NCBI GenBank assembly: GCA_028293545.1 | Contig: JAQGOP010000053.1 | Coordinates: 1 to 64,000 of the forward strand | From: Verrucomicrobiota bacterium | GTDB taxonomy: Bacteria > Verrucomicrobiota > Verrucomicrobiia > Opitutales > Opitutaceae | Length of the DNA stretch: 64,000 nucleotides | Direction of reading: 5' to 3' | Shown here: positions 40,369-51,098 of the stretch, piece by piece | Position numbering within the stretch: the first letter of the stretch is position 1 | Layout: the number at the start of each line of letters is the position of its first letter | Notes under the pieces: model-generated | Database searches by the model: none | The model's input: the letters and a program-made list of their open reading frames with translations, nothing else | Told to the model about the DNA's origin: nothing | Translations under genes and position numbers: made by a program

Positions 40369-41010
40369 GTGCCCCCGACCAAGCTCATCTGCTTCGATTG
40401 TGACAGCACCTTGAGTTCGATCGAAGGGGTCGACGAACTCGCCCGCGTGCGCGGCGCCGACGTGCTCGCACGGGTGGAGGCGATGACGAACGACGCGATG
40501 GAAGGGCGCGTGCCGGTCGAGAGCGTGTTTGGCCGGCGGTTGGAGATCATCCAGCCGAGCCGGGAGAACGTGGCGGCGATCGGTCGCCGGTATATTGAAA
40601 CAATCGAGCCGACGGCGTTGGCGACCTTGACGGCGCTCCGTGCGCGCGGATGGAGAACCGTGATCGTGAGCGGAGGATTCACCCCAGCGATCAGGCCCCT
40701 CGCGGATCATCTTGGGGTCGAGCGCGTGGAAGCCGTCGACCTGAGTTTTACCCCCACGGGGGATTTTGCCGGCTACGACATGGCATTCCCGACGACCCGT
40801 TCCGGAGGGAAACCGCAGGTGATCTCGAAACTGCTGCAGGAGTTCAGGCCCGAGCAGACGGTGATGATCGGCGACGGCATGAGTGACCTGGAGGCGAAGC
40901 CGGTCGTGGATCGATTCATCGGCTTTGGCGGCTACGTGGTGCGGAGCCGGGTGCGCGCCGAGGCGTCGTCGTTCATCACGTCACTGGCGGAGTTGCTGCG
41001 GATCCTATGA
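40369..41010 (+). CDS. serB: Phosphoserine phosphatase-like HAD hydrolase (GTG start)
   Basis: ICFDCDSTLSSIEGVDELA; VIVSGGFTPAIRPLADHLG; MIGDGMSDLEAKPVVDRFIGFGG. Confidence 0.85.
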   Translation: MPPTKLICFDCDSTLSSIEGVDELARVRGADVLARVEAMTNDAMEGRVPVESVFGRRLEIIQPSRENVAAIGRRYIETIEPTALATLTALRARGWRTVIVSGGFTPAIRPLADHLGVERVEAVDLSFTPTGDFAGYDMAFPTTRSGGKPQVISKLLQEFRPEQTVMIGDGMSDLEAKPVVDRFIGFGGYVVRSRVRAEASSFITSLAELLRIL

Positions 41011-42341
41011 TGGCGGGCGGATTATTCGCCGCGCTCGGGCCGAACATCCCCGCCGCGTGGTTGATTCCGTTTGGGCTGCTGCTGCTCCTGATCGCGGTGA
41101 TGCCGCTGGGTGGGGAGCGGCTGAAACATGCGTGGGAACGTTATTATCCTTTCGTTTCGATCGGGTTGGCGGCGCTGGTCGGAGCCTACTACTTGGTAAA
41201 AGTCCCGGCGGGCAACGCCGTGCTCGGCCATGCACTGCACGAGTATGTTTCGTTCATTGCGCTGATCGGCGCGCTCTTTGTGGTGGCGGGAGGAATTCAC
41301 CTGCGCGTCAAGGGCGAGGCGACGCCCGCTGGAAACGTGCTCTTCCTCCTCGTGGGCGCCATCCTGGCGAACGTGATTGGGACGACGGGCGCATCGGTGG
41401 TGCTGATTCGTCCGTGGATTCGGATGAACCAGGACCGCGTCAGGCCCTACCATATCGTTTTCTTCATTTTCGTGGTTTCAAACGTCGGTGGTGCGCTCAC
41501 GCCGATCGGGGATCCACCGCTGTTCCTCGGCTATCTTCGCGGCGTCCCGTTTTTCTGGCTGATCCAGCACGTGTGGAAGGAATGGGCCTTCACGGTGATC
41601 GCGATCCTCGCGGTATTTTACGCGATTGATCGCCGGAATTTTCGCCGGCTGCCGGCCAAGGTTCCAGGGGCGGTGGTCATCCACGATGACACGTTTGGCT
41701 TGCAGGGCCGCCGGAACCTCGTGCTGTTGGCCGCGATTGTGGCCGGAGTCTTCCTGCCGGAGAAATATTTCATCCGCGAGGCCGCGATGCTGGCCGCGGC
41801 GACGCTCTCGTGGGTGATAACGCCGAAAAGGATCCACGACGCGAACCGGTTCAATTTTCATCCGATCAAGGAGGTCGCATTCCTCTTCGTCGGGATTTTC
41901 ACGACGATGATGCCGGCGTTGAACTACCTCGAAGCCCACGGCAGCCGGTTGGGATTCACCCGGCCAGCGCACTATTATTACGCGACGGGAGGATTGTCAG
42001 CGGTGCTGGATAATGCCCCGACCTACGTCAATTTCCTGAAGCTGGCCGAGATCACTTTCGTCGAGGAAACGGCGGAGGACGTCGCCGAGGGCCCGGAGGG
42101 TTACGACCGTCGGGCGGTGGGGTTGTTACTGGAGAACTATCCCGGAATCGTCGTCGCGATTAGTTTGGGCGCGGTCTTTTTCGGCGCGATGACCTATATC
42201 GGCAACGGGCCCAATTTCATGGTGAAATCCATTGCCGAGGCCGCGGGCGTGAGATGCCCGGGTTTCCTCGGGTATGTTTTTCGTTACAGCCTGCCCGTCC
42301 TGCTTCCGATCCTGACGCTCGGGGCGTGGCTGTTTCTCTAG
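41007..42341 (+). CDS. Sodium:proton antiporter (NhaD/ArsB-like ion transporter)
   Basis: Multi-TM; ANVIGTTGASVVLIRPWIRMN, SNVGGALTPIGDPPLFLGYLRGVPFFW; ATGA overlap with serB. Confidence 0.88.
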   Translation: MMAGGLFAALGPNIPAAWLIPFGLLLLLIAVMPLGGERLKHAWERYYPFVSIGLAALVGAYYLVKVPAGNAVLGHALHEYVSFIALIGALFVVAGGIHLRVKGEATPAGNVLFLLVGAILANVIGTTGASVVLIRPWIRMNQDRVRPYHIVFFIFVVSNVGGALTPIGDPPLFLGYLRGVPFFWLIQHVWKEWAFTVIAILAVFYAIDRRNFRRLPAKVPGAVVIHDDTFGLQGRRNLVLLAAIVAGVFLPEKYFIREAAMLAAATLSWVITPKRIHDANRFNFHPIKEVAFLFVGIFTTMMPALNYLEAHGSRLGFTRPAHYYYATGGLSAVLDNAPTYVNFLKLAEITFVEETAEDVAEGPEGYDRRAVGLLLENYPGIVVAISLGAVFFGAMTYIGNGPNFMVKSIAEAAGVRCPGFLGYVFRYSLPVLLPILTLGAWLFL

Positions 42342-42353
42342 CTGCGAACGGCG

Positions 42354-43628
42354 TCAGGGGAACAGCCCGCGAGCGGCTTTCGCTTCGGCGACGCGGCCGA
42401 TGCCGAGGGTGAGCGCGGCGAGGCGACGGCTGAATTTAAATTTCCGCTTCTGCGCGTCGACCGCGTCCTTGGCCTTGTCGAGCATGCCATAGAGTTTTTC
42501 GAGGACTTCGTCGCGCGTCCAATAAAAGTTCGATAGATTCTGCAGCCACTCGAAATAGGACACGATCACGCCGCCGGAATTGCAGAGCACGTCAGGGATC
42601 AGTTCGATATCGTCGCGTTTCTCGAGGATCTTGTCGGCGGCGTTGGTCGTGGGGCCGTTGGCGGCCTCGGCGAGCACGCGGCATTTGAGTTTCGCGGCAT
42701 TCTTGTCGGTGATCACGCGTTCGAGCGCGGCGGGGACGAGCACGGTGCATTTCAGCTCGAGCAGGTCCTCGTTCGAGATCGGCTGGCCGCCGTCGAAATC
42801 CTTCAGGACCTTCGCATACTGGATATAGGCCAGGGCCTTCTTGATATTGATGCCCTTGGCGTTGTGGATGCCGCCGGTGTAGTCGGAAATCGCGATGATC
42901 TTCGCGCCAAAATTTTCGAGGGCGATGGCGGTTTCGCTGCCGACGTTGCCGAAGCCCTGGATCGCGACTGTGGCCTTGTTGATCGGGACCTTCATGTCCT
43001 CGAGGTACTTCTTGATCAGGTAAGCGACGCCGGCGCCGGTCGCTTCCCGACGGCCCTGCGAACCGCCGAGCGCGATGGGCTTGCCGGTGACGACGGCGGG
43101 GGAGAGGTGCCCGACGTGCGTCGAATAGGTGTCCATCATCCAGCCCATGATTTTCTCGTTGGTGCCGACATCCGGAGCGGGCACATCCATGTGTGGTCCG
43201 ACGAAGTTCACCATCTCCTGCATGTAGCGACGCGAAAGATGCTCGAGCTCGGATTCGGAGAGTTGCTTGGGATCGACGATGACGCCGCCTTTCGCGCCGC
43301 CGTAGGGCAGGCCGACCAGCGAGCATTTCCAGCTCATCCACATTGCGAGCGCGGCGACTTCGCCGATGGTCACGTCCTGGTGAAAACGGATGCCGCCCTT
43401 GGACGGGCCGGTGGAAACATTGTGCTGCACGCGATAGCCCTCGAAGACGGTGACGCTGCCGTCCTTACGCCGCACCGGGAGCGTGACGGCCATGCAGCGA
43501 CGCGGGTACTTGGTGCGGTCGCGGATGGCCTCGGGAAGACTGATGGCGTCGGCGGCTTGGTCGAACTGGCGGCAGGCCATCTTGAAGACGTCAGAATCGT
43601 AGAGGCTCGAGATAATGGCTTTGGACAT
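42354..43628 (-). CDS. gdhA: Glu/Leu/Phe/Val dehydrogenase
   Basis: GPSKGGIRFHQDVTIGEVAALAMWMSWKCSLVGLPYGGAKGGV; VAIQGFGNVGSETA. Confidence 0.96.
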   Translation of the reverse strand: MSKAIISSLYDSDVFKMACRQFDQAADAISLPEAIRDRTKYPRRCMAVTLPVRRKDGSVTVFEGYRVQHNVSTGPSKGGIRFHQDVTIGEVAALAMWMSWKCSLVGLPYGGAKGGVIVDPKQLSESELEHLSRRYMQEMVNFVGPHMDVPAPDVGTNEKIMGWMMDTYSTHVGHLSPAVVTGKPIALGGSQGRREATGAGVAYLIKKYLEDMKVPINKATVAIQGFGNVGSETAIALENFGAKIIAISDYTGGIHNAKGINIKKALAYIQYAKVLKDFDGGQPISNEDLLELKCTVLVPAALERVITDKNAAKLKCRVLAEAANGPTTNAADKILEKRDDIELIPDVLCNSGGVIVSYFEWLQNLSNFYWTRDEVLEKLYGMLDKAKDAVDAQKRKFKFSRRLAALTLGIGRVAEAKAARGLFP

Positions 43629-43866
43629 GGAACAAAGAAGTTACGGGCGGGTTGAGGTGGGGTACCGTTGTGATTGCCGGGAACTTGGGCAAAAACCGAG
43701 GCTTTAGCAATTGGCTTCCGGGTGGCCAAAACGTTCAATGTTCAGACTTATCCTTCTAAACACAGAGCATGATATATGTGCGCATTCGCTAAAATAGCCC
43801 GATGCTATTTACTGGGCTTCCGGTCGAACGCGTAGGCGAAGGCCCTCAGGTTTTTTGGACTCAACC

Positions 43867-45900
43867 ATGCTTTTTAAACTCAAATCCGACTATGAGCCCA
43901 AGGGGGACCAACCGCAGGCGATCGAGAAACTCGTGCAGTCGATCGAAGCCGGGAATCGCCACCAGACACTGCTCGGCGTGACGGGATCCGGGAAGACCTT
44001 CACCATGGCGAACGTGATTGCGCGCTGCGATCGGCCGACGCTGATCATCTCCCACAACAAGACCCTCGCGGCGCAGCTCTACTCGGAATTCAAGAATTTT
44101 TTCCCGGAGAACGCGGTCGAGTACTTCGTGAGCTACTACGACTACTACCAGCCGGAAGCGTATATTCCCTCGAGCGACACCTTCATCGAAAAGGATTCGT
44201 CGATCAACGAGGAGATCGAGCGCCTGCGCATGGCGGCCACGAGTTCGCTGGTCTCACGCCGTGACGTCATCGTCGTCGCCAGCGTGTCGTGCATCTACGG
44301 TTTGGGTTCGCCGCAGGAGTTTTCCGAGATGCGCATCCCGCTGCGCCGCGGCCAGCCCTACGGCCGGCATCACCTGCTCGAGCGCCTCGTCGACAACATT
44401 TATGAGCGCAACGACATCGAGCTGAAGCCCGGTCGTTTTCGCGTGCGCGGCGACGTGGTTGATATCATGCCCGCGTACATGGAGCACGGCCTGCGCGTGG
44501 AATTTTTCGGCGACGAAGTCGAATCGCTGTCGGAGTTCGATCCCCTGTCGGGAGAGGTGATTCGTCCGCTCGACCAGTTCGACCTTTATCCCGCGAACCA
44601 GTACGTCACGAGCCGCGGCAAACTCGACCCGGCGATCGCCGCCATCAAGGCCGAGCTCAACGACCGCGTGGCATTTTTCGAAAAGAGCGCGCAATACCTC
44701 GAAGCGCAGCGCGTGAGCATGCGGACGAACTACGACCTGGAGATGCTCCAGGAAATGGGGTTCTGCAGCGGGATCGAAAATTACTCCCGTCACCTGACCG
44801 GGCGCCAACCCGGTGAACGGCCGTTCTGCCTGATCGATTTCTTCCCCAAGGATTTCCTGCTGATGATCGACGAGAGCCACGCGACGGTCCCGCAGATCGG
44901 CGGGATGTACAACGGCGACCGCGCGCGTAAGGAAACGCTGGTGAACTTCGGGTTCCGGCTGCCATCGGCGTTGGACAATCGCCCGCAGAGCATCGAGGAG
45001 TTTCGCGAGGTCACCGGCCAGACGCTCTATGTCTCGGCGACCCCGGCGGACTTCGAGATCAAGGCCTCGACGGTGGTGGCGGAGCAGCTGATCCGGCCGA
45101 CCGGTTTGCTCGACCCGGAAATCACCATCCGCCCCTCGAAGGGCCAGGTGGAGGACCTGATCGGCGAGATCCGCGCCGCCGCGCTGAAGGGCGAGCGGGT
45201 GCTGGTGACGACCTTGACGAAGCGGCTCTCGGAGGACCTCACGAGCTTCCTGCGCGAGGCGAAGATTCGCGTGGAGTACCTTCACTCCGACATCGATGCG
45301 ATCGAGCGGGTCGAAATCCTGCGCAACCTGCGCTTGGGGAATTTCGATGTGCTGATCGGGATCAATCTCCTGCGTGAAGGCCTCGACCTGCCGGAAGTCG
45401 CTTTGGTGGCGATCCTCGACGCCGACAAGGAAGGTTTCCTGCGGAGCGAGACGAGCCTGATCCAGACCGCGGGCCGGGCGGCGCGCCACGAGAAAGGGCG
45501 GGTCATTTTTTACGCCGACCAGATCACCGCCTCGATCCGGAAGACCGTCGAGACGGTGACGTATCGCCGGGCCAAGCAGCTCGCGCACAACCTGGAGCAC
45601 GGCATCACGCCGCAAAGCGTGCGGCGCGCGGCACAGTCCAGCCTGCACACCTACGACGGATCGGGCCGGCGCGACGAGCCAATGGTCGCTGAAGCCATCG
45701 ACGATGTCGCGGCGGTGCTGGCCGAACTCGAGGAGGAAATGCAGCAGGCGGCGGGCCGGCTGGAGTTCGAGCGCGCGGCGGTGCTGCGCGACCAGATCAA
45801 TTCCCTCAAATCAGGCGATTACCTGAAGTCGGCGCGGGTGGGTGAACGGTACCCGACGCGGGGGGCGAAAAAAAACAAGCGACCGAAGTCGCTGCGCTGA
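43867..45900 (+). CDS. uvrB: Excinuclease ABC subunit B
   Basis: [76 protein letters not shown]. Confidence 0.98.
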   Translation: MLFKLKSDYEPKGDQPQAIEKLVQSIEAGNRHQTLLGVTGSGKTFTMANVIARCDRPTLIISHNKTLAAQLYSEFKNFFPENAVEYFVSYYDYYQPEAYIPSSDTFIEKDSSINEEIERLRMAATSSLVSRRDVIVVASVSCIYGLGSPQEFSEMRIPLRRGQPYGRHHLLERLVDNIYERNDIELKPGRFRVRGDVVDIMPAYMEHGLRVEFFGDEVESLSEFDPLSGEVIRPLDQFDLYPANQYVTSRGKLDPAIAAIKAELNDRVAFFEKSAQYLEAQRVSMRTNYDLEMLQEMGFCSGIENYSRHLTGRQPGERPFCLIDFFPKDFLLMIDESHATVPQIGGMYNGDRARKETLVNFGFRLPSALDNRPQSIEEFREVTGQTLYVSATPADFEIKASTVVAEQLIRPTGLLDPEITIRPSKGQVEDLIGEIRAAALKGERVLVTTLTKRLSEDLTSFLREAKIRVEYLHSDIDAIERVEILRNLRLGNFDVLIGINLLREGLDLPEVALVAILDADKEGFLRSETSLIQTAGRAARHEKGRVIFYADQITASIRKTVETVTYRRAKQLAHNLEHGITPQSVRRAAQSSLHTYDGSGRRDEPMVAEAIDDVAAVLAELEEEMQQAAGRLEFERAAVLRDQINSLKSGDYLKSARVGERYPTRGAKKNKRPKSLR

Positions 45901-45944
45901 AACCGAGGCGCGGCGCGGGTTTCCGCCGCGCCGGGTGCGACCGA

Positions 45945-46211
45945 TCAGTTGCCGCCGGCGGGCTTGGCTCCAGCGGAGCCGTGCACCGAGGTGCCAAGCT
46001 GGTCGCCGGTCATCCGGTCGGAAGGCGAGGCGATGGTGGCGGCGCGCTGCCCTTTCTTGACGCGGACGGGGATGTTTGAACCCGTGGGCGTGACATACTC
46101 GTATTCGCCCGCATCCGTCTTGGCTTCTTTCTTTGCGGGATCGGTGGCGCAGCCAAGCAATCCAATCGTGACGAACGCGGCCAGCGTGGGGAGGCGGAGG
46201 TTTTTCATCAT
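45945..46211 (-). CDS. Small lipoprotein (88 aa)
   Basis: Lipobox IGLLGCATDPAKKE. Confidence 0.7.
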   Translation of the reverse strand: MMKNLRLPTLAAFVTIGLLGCATDPAKKEAKTDAGEYEYVTPTGSNIPVRVKKGQRAATIASPSDRMTGDQLGTSVHGSAGAKPAGGN

Positions 46212-46233
46212 GGGAAAACTAAGATAGCAGGCA

Positions 46234-46800
46234 TCATGCCCCGGATTTCTGAAGTTCCGATTTCAGGACACCAATGCTCGGCAAATTACGATAGCGCTCC
46301 GCGTAGTCGAGCCCATAGCCGACGACGAACTTGTCCGGGATGCCGAAGCCCACGAAGTCGGCGTCGAAGGGGACTTGGCGGCGGCCTTTTTTGTCGAGCA
46401 GCACGCACACCCGCAGGCTCGCGGGCTGCAATCCGCGGATCATGCCGGAGACGAGCGAAAGGGTTTTACCGGTGTCGAGGATGTCGTCGACGAGGAGCAC
46501 ATGGCGACCGGTGACGTCGAGCGTCAGGCTGTGCACGAGCTTGGGGGTGCCGTGGGATTCCGTGGCGTTGCCGTAGCTGGAGATGCGGATGCAATCGAGT
46601 CGGACGGGGTTGTCGATTTGGCGGAGGAGATCGGCGGTGAAGAGGATCGCGCCGTTCATGATGGAGATCACGTTGATCTCCTCGTCGCCGTACACTTCCT
46701 TGAGCTCGATCCCGAGTTCCCGCACGCGCTGCTGGATGGCTTCCTCGGTCACAAGCACGGTTTCAATCGCGGGATGGAGGGGAGCGGGCGGTTTGGCCAT
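46234..46800 (-). CDS. hpt: Hypoxanthine phosphoribosyltransferase
   Basis: GAILFTADLLRQI; VLLVDDILDTGKTLS; DFVGFGIPDKFVVGYGLDYAERYRNLPSIGVL. Confidence 0.96.
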   Translation of the reverse strand: MAKPPAPLHPAIETVLVTEEAIQQRVRELGIELKEVYGDEEINVISIMNGAILFTADLLRQIDNPVRLDCIRISSYGNATESHGTPKLVHSLTLDVTGRHVLLVDDILDTGKTLSLVSGMIRGLQPASLRVCVLLDKKGRRQVPFDADFVGFGIPDKFVVGYGLDYAERYRNLPSIGVLKSELQKSGA

Positions 46801-47046
46801 GAAGGAAACAGACCAAGCGCCGCGGGCGTGGCAATGCTGTGCTTTAGGGAGATTCCAGCGCCGGGCCGAGCTGCGACAAGCTCAGGAAGGGATTGGGGAC
46901 AACGCGTTCCACCCCCGGAATTTTGCCGCTTCATGGGAGCTTGGACGTGGGAGCTTGCGTGCGCTTCGGGTCCCGCGCTTCGCGTCCGCGTATTCCTTTG
47001 ACTCGGCTAAGGGCGAAACCTTGCTTCGGCGACAATTCCCGCCGGC

Positions 47047-48117
47047 ATGATTTCAATTCGCATCCAGAACCTGACCAAGCGCTTCGGCACGGTAACGGCG
47101 CTGCAACACCTGGACCTCACGATCAATCCCGGGGAATTGTTTTTCCTCCTCGGACCCAGCGGCTGCGGCAAAACCACGCTGCTGCGCAGCCTGGCGGGTT
47201 TCTATATTCCCGACGAGGGCACGATCCATTTCGGCGACGAGGACGTGACGCACCTCGCCCCGCACAAGCGGAACACCGGCATGATGTTTCAAAGCTACGC
47301 GCTGTGGCCGCATATGTCGGTCGCCGAGAACGTGGCCTTTGGACTCGAGGAACGGAAAGTGCCCAAGCCCGAGCTCAAACGTCGCGTGGCTGAGGCGCTG
47401 GAATCCGTGCGGATGGGTCCCTATGCCGCCCGCCGGCCCAACCAGCTTTCCGGCGGCCAGCAACAGCGCGTGGCCCTGGCACGCGCGCTGGTGATTCGTC
47501 CGCGGTGCCTCCTGCTCGATGAGCCGCTCTCGAACCTCGATGCGAAACTGCGGCTCGAAATGCGCCTGGAAATCCGGCGCGTGTGCAAGGAATTCAACCT
47601 GACCACGGTGTACGTCACGCATGACCAGAAGGAGGCGCTTTCCATCTCGGACCGCATGGCGGTCCTCGATAGCGGGCGAATCCTGCAGGTTGGAACGCCG
47701 GGCGAAGTCTATCGCCGCCCGGCCTGCAAGACCGTCGCGAACTTCATTGGGGAAACGGATTTTCTCACCGGGAAAGTCTCCGGCAGCGATGGCGGACGCG
47801 TCACCGTGGACACCTCGATTGGTTCGTTTGTCGGGGTGCCCAGCGCCGCGACGGCGAAATTTTCCGCGGGGGATGCGGTCACGCTTTCGATCCGGCCCGA
47901 GTGCTGGACGTTGATGCAGGAACGCCCCGCGCAGAACGCGGTGGCGGGGCGGATTGGTGAATCGATCTACCTCGGGGAAGTGGCCCAGTACGATTTCATT
48001 ACCGGCGACCAGCGGTTGAAAATCCTGGAGTTGAATCCGCGCTTCCTCGATCCCGCGGCCTGCGGGAATTTGTACGCAGGCGTGGCGACGGACGACGTCG
48101 TCGTGCTGAAGGACTGA
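47047..48117 (+). CDS. ABC transporter ATP-binding protein (FbpC/PotA-like)
   Basis: LGPSGCGKTTLLRSLAGFY; MMFQSYALWPHMSVAENVAFGL; LSGGQQQRVALARALV; TOBE-like C-terminus. Confidence 0.95.
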   Translation: MISIRIQNLTKRFGTVTALQHLDLTINPGELFFLLGPSGCGKTTLLRSLAGFYIPDEGTIHFGDEDVTHLAPHKRNTGMMFQSYALWPHMSVAENVAFGLEERKVPKPELKRRVAEALESVRMGPYAARRPNQLSGGQQQRVALARALVIRPRCLLLDEPLSNLDAKLRLEMRLEIRRVCKEFNLTTVYVTHDQKEALSISDRMAVLDSGRILQVGTPGEVYRRPACKTVANFIGETDFLTGKVSGSDGGRVTVDTSIGSFVGVPSAATAKFSAGDAVTLSIRPECWTLMQERPAQNAVAGRIGESIYLGEVAQYDFITGDQRLKILELNPRFLDPAACGNLYAGVATDDVVVLKD

Positions 48118-48123
48118 GCGCCG

Positions 48124-49743
48124 ATGTTCAAGCGGGCCGTCATCATCCTGGCTCTGGTGGCGGTGGTGGCCCTGCCTTTCATGCTGCGCTCGAAGCAGGC
48201 GCCGCAGCAGCACACCGACGACACCATCGTGGTCATAACCCCGCACAACGAAGCGATCCGCACGGAGTACACGCGGGGCTTTGCGCGGTGGTACCGGGAG
48301 CGCACGGGCCGCACCGTGCTGATCGACTGGCGCGTCATCGGCGGCACCAGCGACATCACGCGTTTCCTCGAATCCGAGTACGCCGCGGCGTTCCGGAATT
48401 ATTGGACGGGCAAGCTTAGCAAGCCGTGGAGCGCGGAAATCCAGGCGGGTTTCGGCAACGCGCGCCTGCCGGCCGACGCGCCCGCAGTGGTGCGGGAGGC
48501 GCGCGAGGCGTTCCTCGCGTCGGAGGTCAGCTGCGGCATCGATTTGTTCTACGGCGGGGGCAGCTATGATTTCATCCGGCAGGCCGATGCCGGGCGGATC
48601 GTGGCGGTGCCGTTGCTGGCAAAACATCCGGACTGGTTTCGCGACGAGGTGATTCCGCAGGCCTACTCGGGCGAGACCTATTGGGATCGCAAAGGGCTTT
48701 GGTACGGGAACGTGCTCAGCACCTACGGCATTCTCTACAACCGCGATTCGATCCAGCGGCTGGGACTGGCGCATCCGCCCGTGCGCTGGGATGACTTGAA
48801 AGACCCGCGCCTGCTCGGGGAAATCGGACTCGCGGATCCGACCAAGAGCAGCTCGATCGCCAAGGCGTTCGAGAATATGATCCAGCAGAAAATCCAGGGT
48901 CGACGCGCGGCGCTCGGGGCAAGCCTGGAAAAGGGACTGCCCGCGGGAGACGAGGCCCGCGCGGTGCGCGAAGGCTGGATCGCCGGCCTGCAGTTGATCC
49001 AGCTGATCGGGGCAAATGCGCGCTATTTCACCGACAGCTCGCAGAAGCCGCCGATAGACGTCGCACAGGGAGATTGTGCGGTGGGGATCGCGATCGATTT
49101 TTACGGCCGCGCGCAGGCCGAGGTGACGGAAGAGCGGGGAAAGGGCGAGCCGCGCCTGGTGTTTGTAACTCCGCGCGGCGGCACGGTCAGCTCGGTCGAT
49201 CCCATCGCCTTGCTCCGCGGCGCGCGCAATCGCGAGCCGGCCGAGGCGTTCATGGAATACACGCTTTCGATGGAGGGACAGAAACTGTGGAATTTCAAAC
49301 CGGGCACGCCCGGCGGTCCCGAGCGATTCGCGCTGCGCCGCCTGCCGGTGCGGCGGGATTTCTACGCCCATGCGGAATGGAAACCGTACCGCAGCGATCC
49401 CGACGCGTTGCCCTTCGATGACCAGGAGCATCTGGTCTACCAGTCGGCGTGGACCGGTGGGCTGTTTCGCGAAATGGCGTTTGTAATCCGCATCATGACC
49501 CTCGATACGCGCGATGAACTGAAGGAAGCCTGGCAGCAATGCATCCGCGCGGGTTTGCCGGCGGACGCGATGGGCGTGCTGGGGGATTTGTCGCTCGTCA
49601 GCTACGACCGGATGGCGGAGATCAAGCGCCGGCTGGATTCGAAGGACAAAGTGGACGAGATCCGACTCGCCAAGGAACTCGCCGCGCAGTTTCGTCGGCA
49701 ATACCAGCGGGCGGCGGAGCTGGCCCGCGCGCAGAAACGCTGA
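48124..49743 (+). CDS. Extracellular solute-binding protein (Fe3+-type)
   Basis: VVITPHNEAIRTEYTRGFARWYRERTGRTVLIDWRVIGGTSDI; paired with the ATPase. Confidence 0.88.
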   Translation: MFKRAVIILALVAVVALPFMLRSKQAPQQHTDDTIVVITPHNEAIRTEYTRGFARWYRERTGRTVLIDWRVIGGTSDITRFLESEYAAAFRNYWTGKLSKPWSAEIQAGFGNARLPADAPAVVREAREAFLASEVSCGIDLFYGGGSYDFIRQADAGRIVAVPLLAKHPDWFRDEVIPQAYSGETYWDRKGLWYGNVLSTYGILYNRDSIQRLGLAHPPVRWDDLKDPRLLGEIGLADPTKSSSIAKAFENMIQQKIQGRRAALGASLEKGLPAGDEARAVREGWIAGLQLIQLIGANARYFTDSSQKPPIDVAQGDCAVGIAIDFYGRAQAEVTEERGKGEPRLVFVTPRGGTVSSVDPIALLRGARNREPAEAFMEYTLSMEGQKLWNFKPGTPGGPERFALRRLPVRRDFYAHAEWKPYRSDPDALPFDDQEHLVYQSAWTGGLFREMAFVIRIMTLDTRDELKEAWQQCIRAGLPADAMGVLGDLSLVSYDRMAEIKRRLDSKDKVDEIRLAKELAAQFRRQYQRAAELARAQKR

Positions 49744-49766
49744 CCCGGGCAGAGCAGGAATTCGCG

Positions 49767-50897
49767 ATGACTTCGACCACCCCAACCGACGAATCCGGGC
49801 GAATTCCTTGGATCAAGATTGCCTGCTGGTTCGTGCTCTCGCGGCTGCTGATTTTGTTTGTGGCGCAGCTCGCGTTGCTCGGCGTGGCGAAGGGACAGTT
49901 TTTCCACGAGCCGACCAGCCTGCTCGAATCGTTTGTGCGGTGGGACGTCGGTTGGTATTCGGGAATCTCGCAGGTCGGGTACACGTATAATCCGAACGCG
50001 GGATCCTCGGTCGCGTTTCTTCCGCTTTTTCCGATCCTGATGAAACCGGTGACGATGCTGGTGGGGAACTCCGTCCTGGCGGGGGTGCTCGTGGCCAACA
50101 CGTGTCTGCTGCTGGCCGCCGGCCTGCTCTGGCGCCTGGCGCGCGAAGTGTCGACGAAGGCCCAGGTGGCCGACGACACCGTGGCGTTCCTGTTGCTGAG
50201 CCCGGTGGGATTCTTTTTCTCCAGCGCGTTTTCCGAGAGCCTGTTTCTGTTGTGTTTGCTCGGTTCAGTCCGGTTCGCGATGCACCGAAACTGGCTCATG
50301 GCGGGACTGTGCGGATATCTCGCCGCCGTGACGCGCGCGGTGGGCGTCATGATTGTCATCCCGCTTGTGTGGGAATGGATTCGACAGGGAAACTATCGAT
50401 CGGGGCGTCCGCTCACCCGGCGCGTGGTTGAGTTTATTGCGTGTGGCCTGCCCGGCGTGGGGTTGGCCAGTTACTTCGCCTACCTTTATTTCAAGTTCGG
50501 GGACTTCATGGCCTATTTCCACACGCAGCAGTTTTGGTACGCGGGCCTCAATTGGCCCACCGTATCTTTCCACAACACCTACGCGAACACCCTCCCGTTT
50601 TACGGCTGGTGGTTCACCTTCGCGTTTGTCGCCGCGATCGCGGGCATCGTGGTGGGATGGAAACTGAAAGTGCCGTCACTGCACCTGGTCTTGGCGTGCG
50701 CCTTCACCGGGATCTATATCTGCAAAGGGCATTTGGATTCGCTGCCGCGGTATCTCTCAGTCGTCTATCCCTTTTACTTGGTTGAAGCGCTGGCGGTGCA
50801 ACGCTGGCCGTCGACCGCGAAATGGCTCTGGACCGCGAACGGACTTTTTCTGGCCCTCTCCACGGTGCTTTTCGTCACCGGATTTTACTTCTCGTGA
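49767..50897 (+). CDS. PIG-V-like mannosyltransferase family membrane protein
   Basis: Multi-TM; FVRWDVGWYSGISQVGY, AFLPLFPILMKPV, LPRYLSVVYPFYL. Confidence 0.75.
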   Translation: MTSTTPTDESGRIPWIKIACWFVLSRLLILFVAQLALLGVAKGQFFHEPTSLLESFVRWDVGWYSGISQVGYTYNPNAGSSVAFLPLFPILMKPVTMLVGNSVLAGVLVANTCLLLAAGLLWRLAREVSTKAQVADDTVAFLLLSPVGFFFSSAFSESLFLLCLLGSVRFAMHRNWLMAGLCGYLAAVTRAVGVMIVIPLVWEWIRQGNYRSGRPLTRRVVEFIACGLPGVGLASYFAYLYFKFGDFMAYFHTQQFWYAGLNWPTVSFHNTYANTLPFYGWWFTFAFVAAIAGIVVGWKLKVPSLHLVLACAFTGIYICKGHLDSLPRYLSVVYPFYLVEALAVQRWPSTAKWLWTANGLFLALSTVLFVTGFYFS

Positions 50898-50898
50898 G

Positions 50899-51084
50899 TT
50901 TTTTAACCACGAATGGACACGAATGAACACGAATCCTGAGTCCGAACATTGAACCTCTCCGTTGATTTCGGAGAAGCACGCAGATTGAGGCCAAAACTAC
51001 CGGTGTTTATGCGGATTTTATCTGCGTAATCCGCAGGAAAACTCCGAGGTTCGGACTCCGGATTCGGGTCCAGTCGCGGTTAAA
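50899..51084. repeat. Family-B inverted repeat pair (right arm degenerate) enclosing a second inverted repeat
   Basis: ttttttaaccacgaatggacacgaatgaacacgaatcc ... acgcagatt ... atctgcgtaatccgc ... ggattcgggtccagtcgcggttaa. Confidence 0.75.
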
Positions 51085-51098
51085 CCGCCTCGGGTTGG

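Noticed and set aside
44254-45648. 464-aa minus-strand ORF
   Set aside because: Antisense to uvrB, with Arg/His-rich shadow-frame composition.
47053-49785. 910-aa minus-strand ORF
   Set aside because: Antisense to the clearly conserved ABC ATPase and binding-protein genes; a high-GC third-position artefact.
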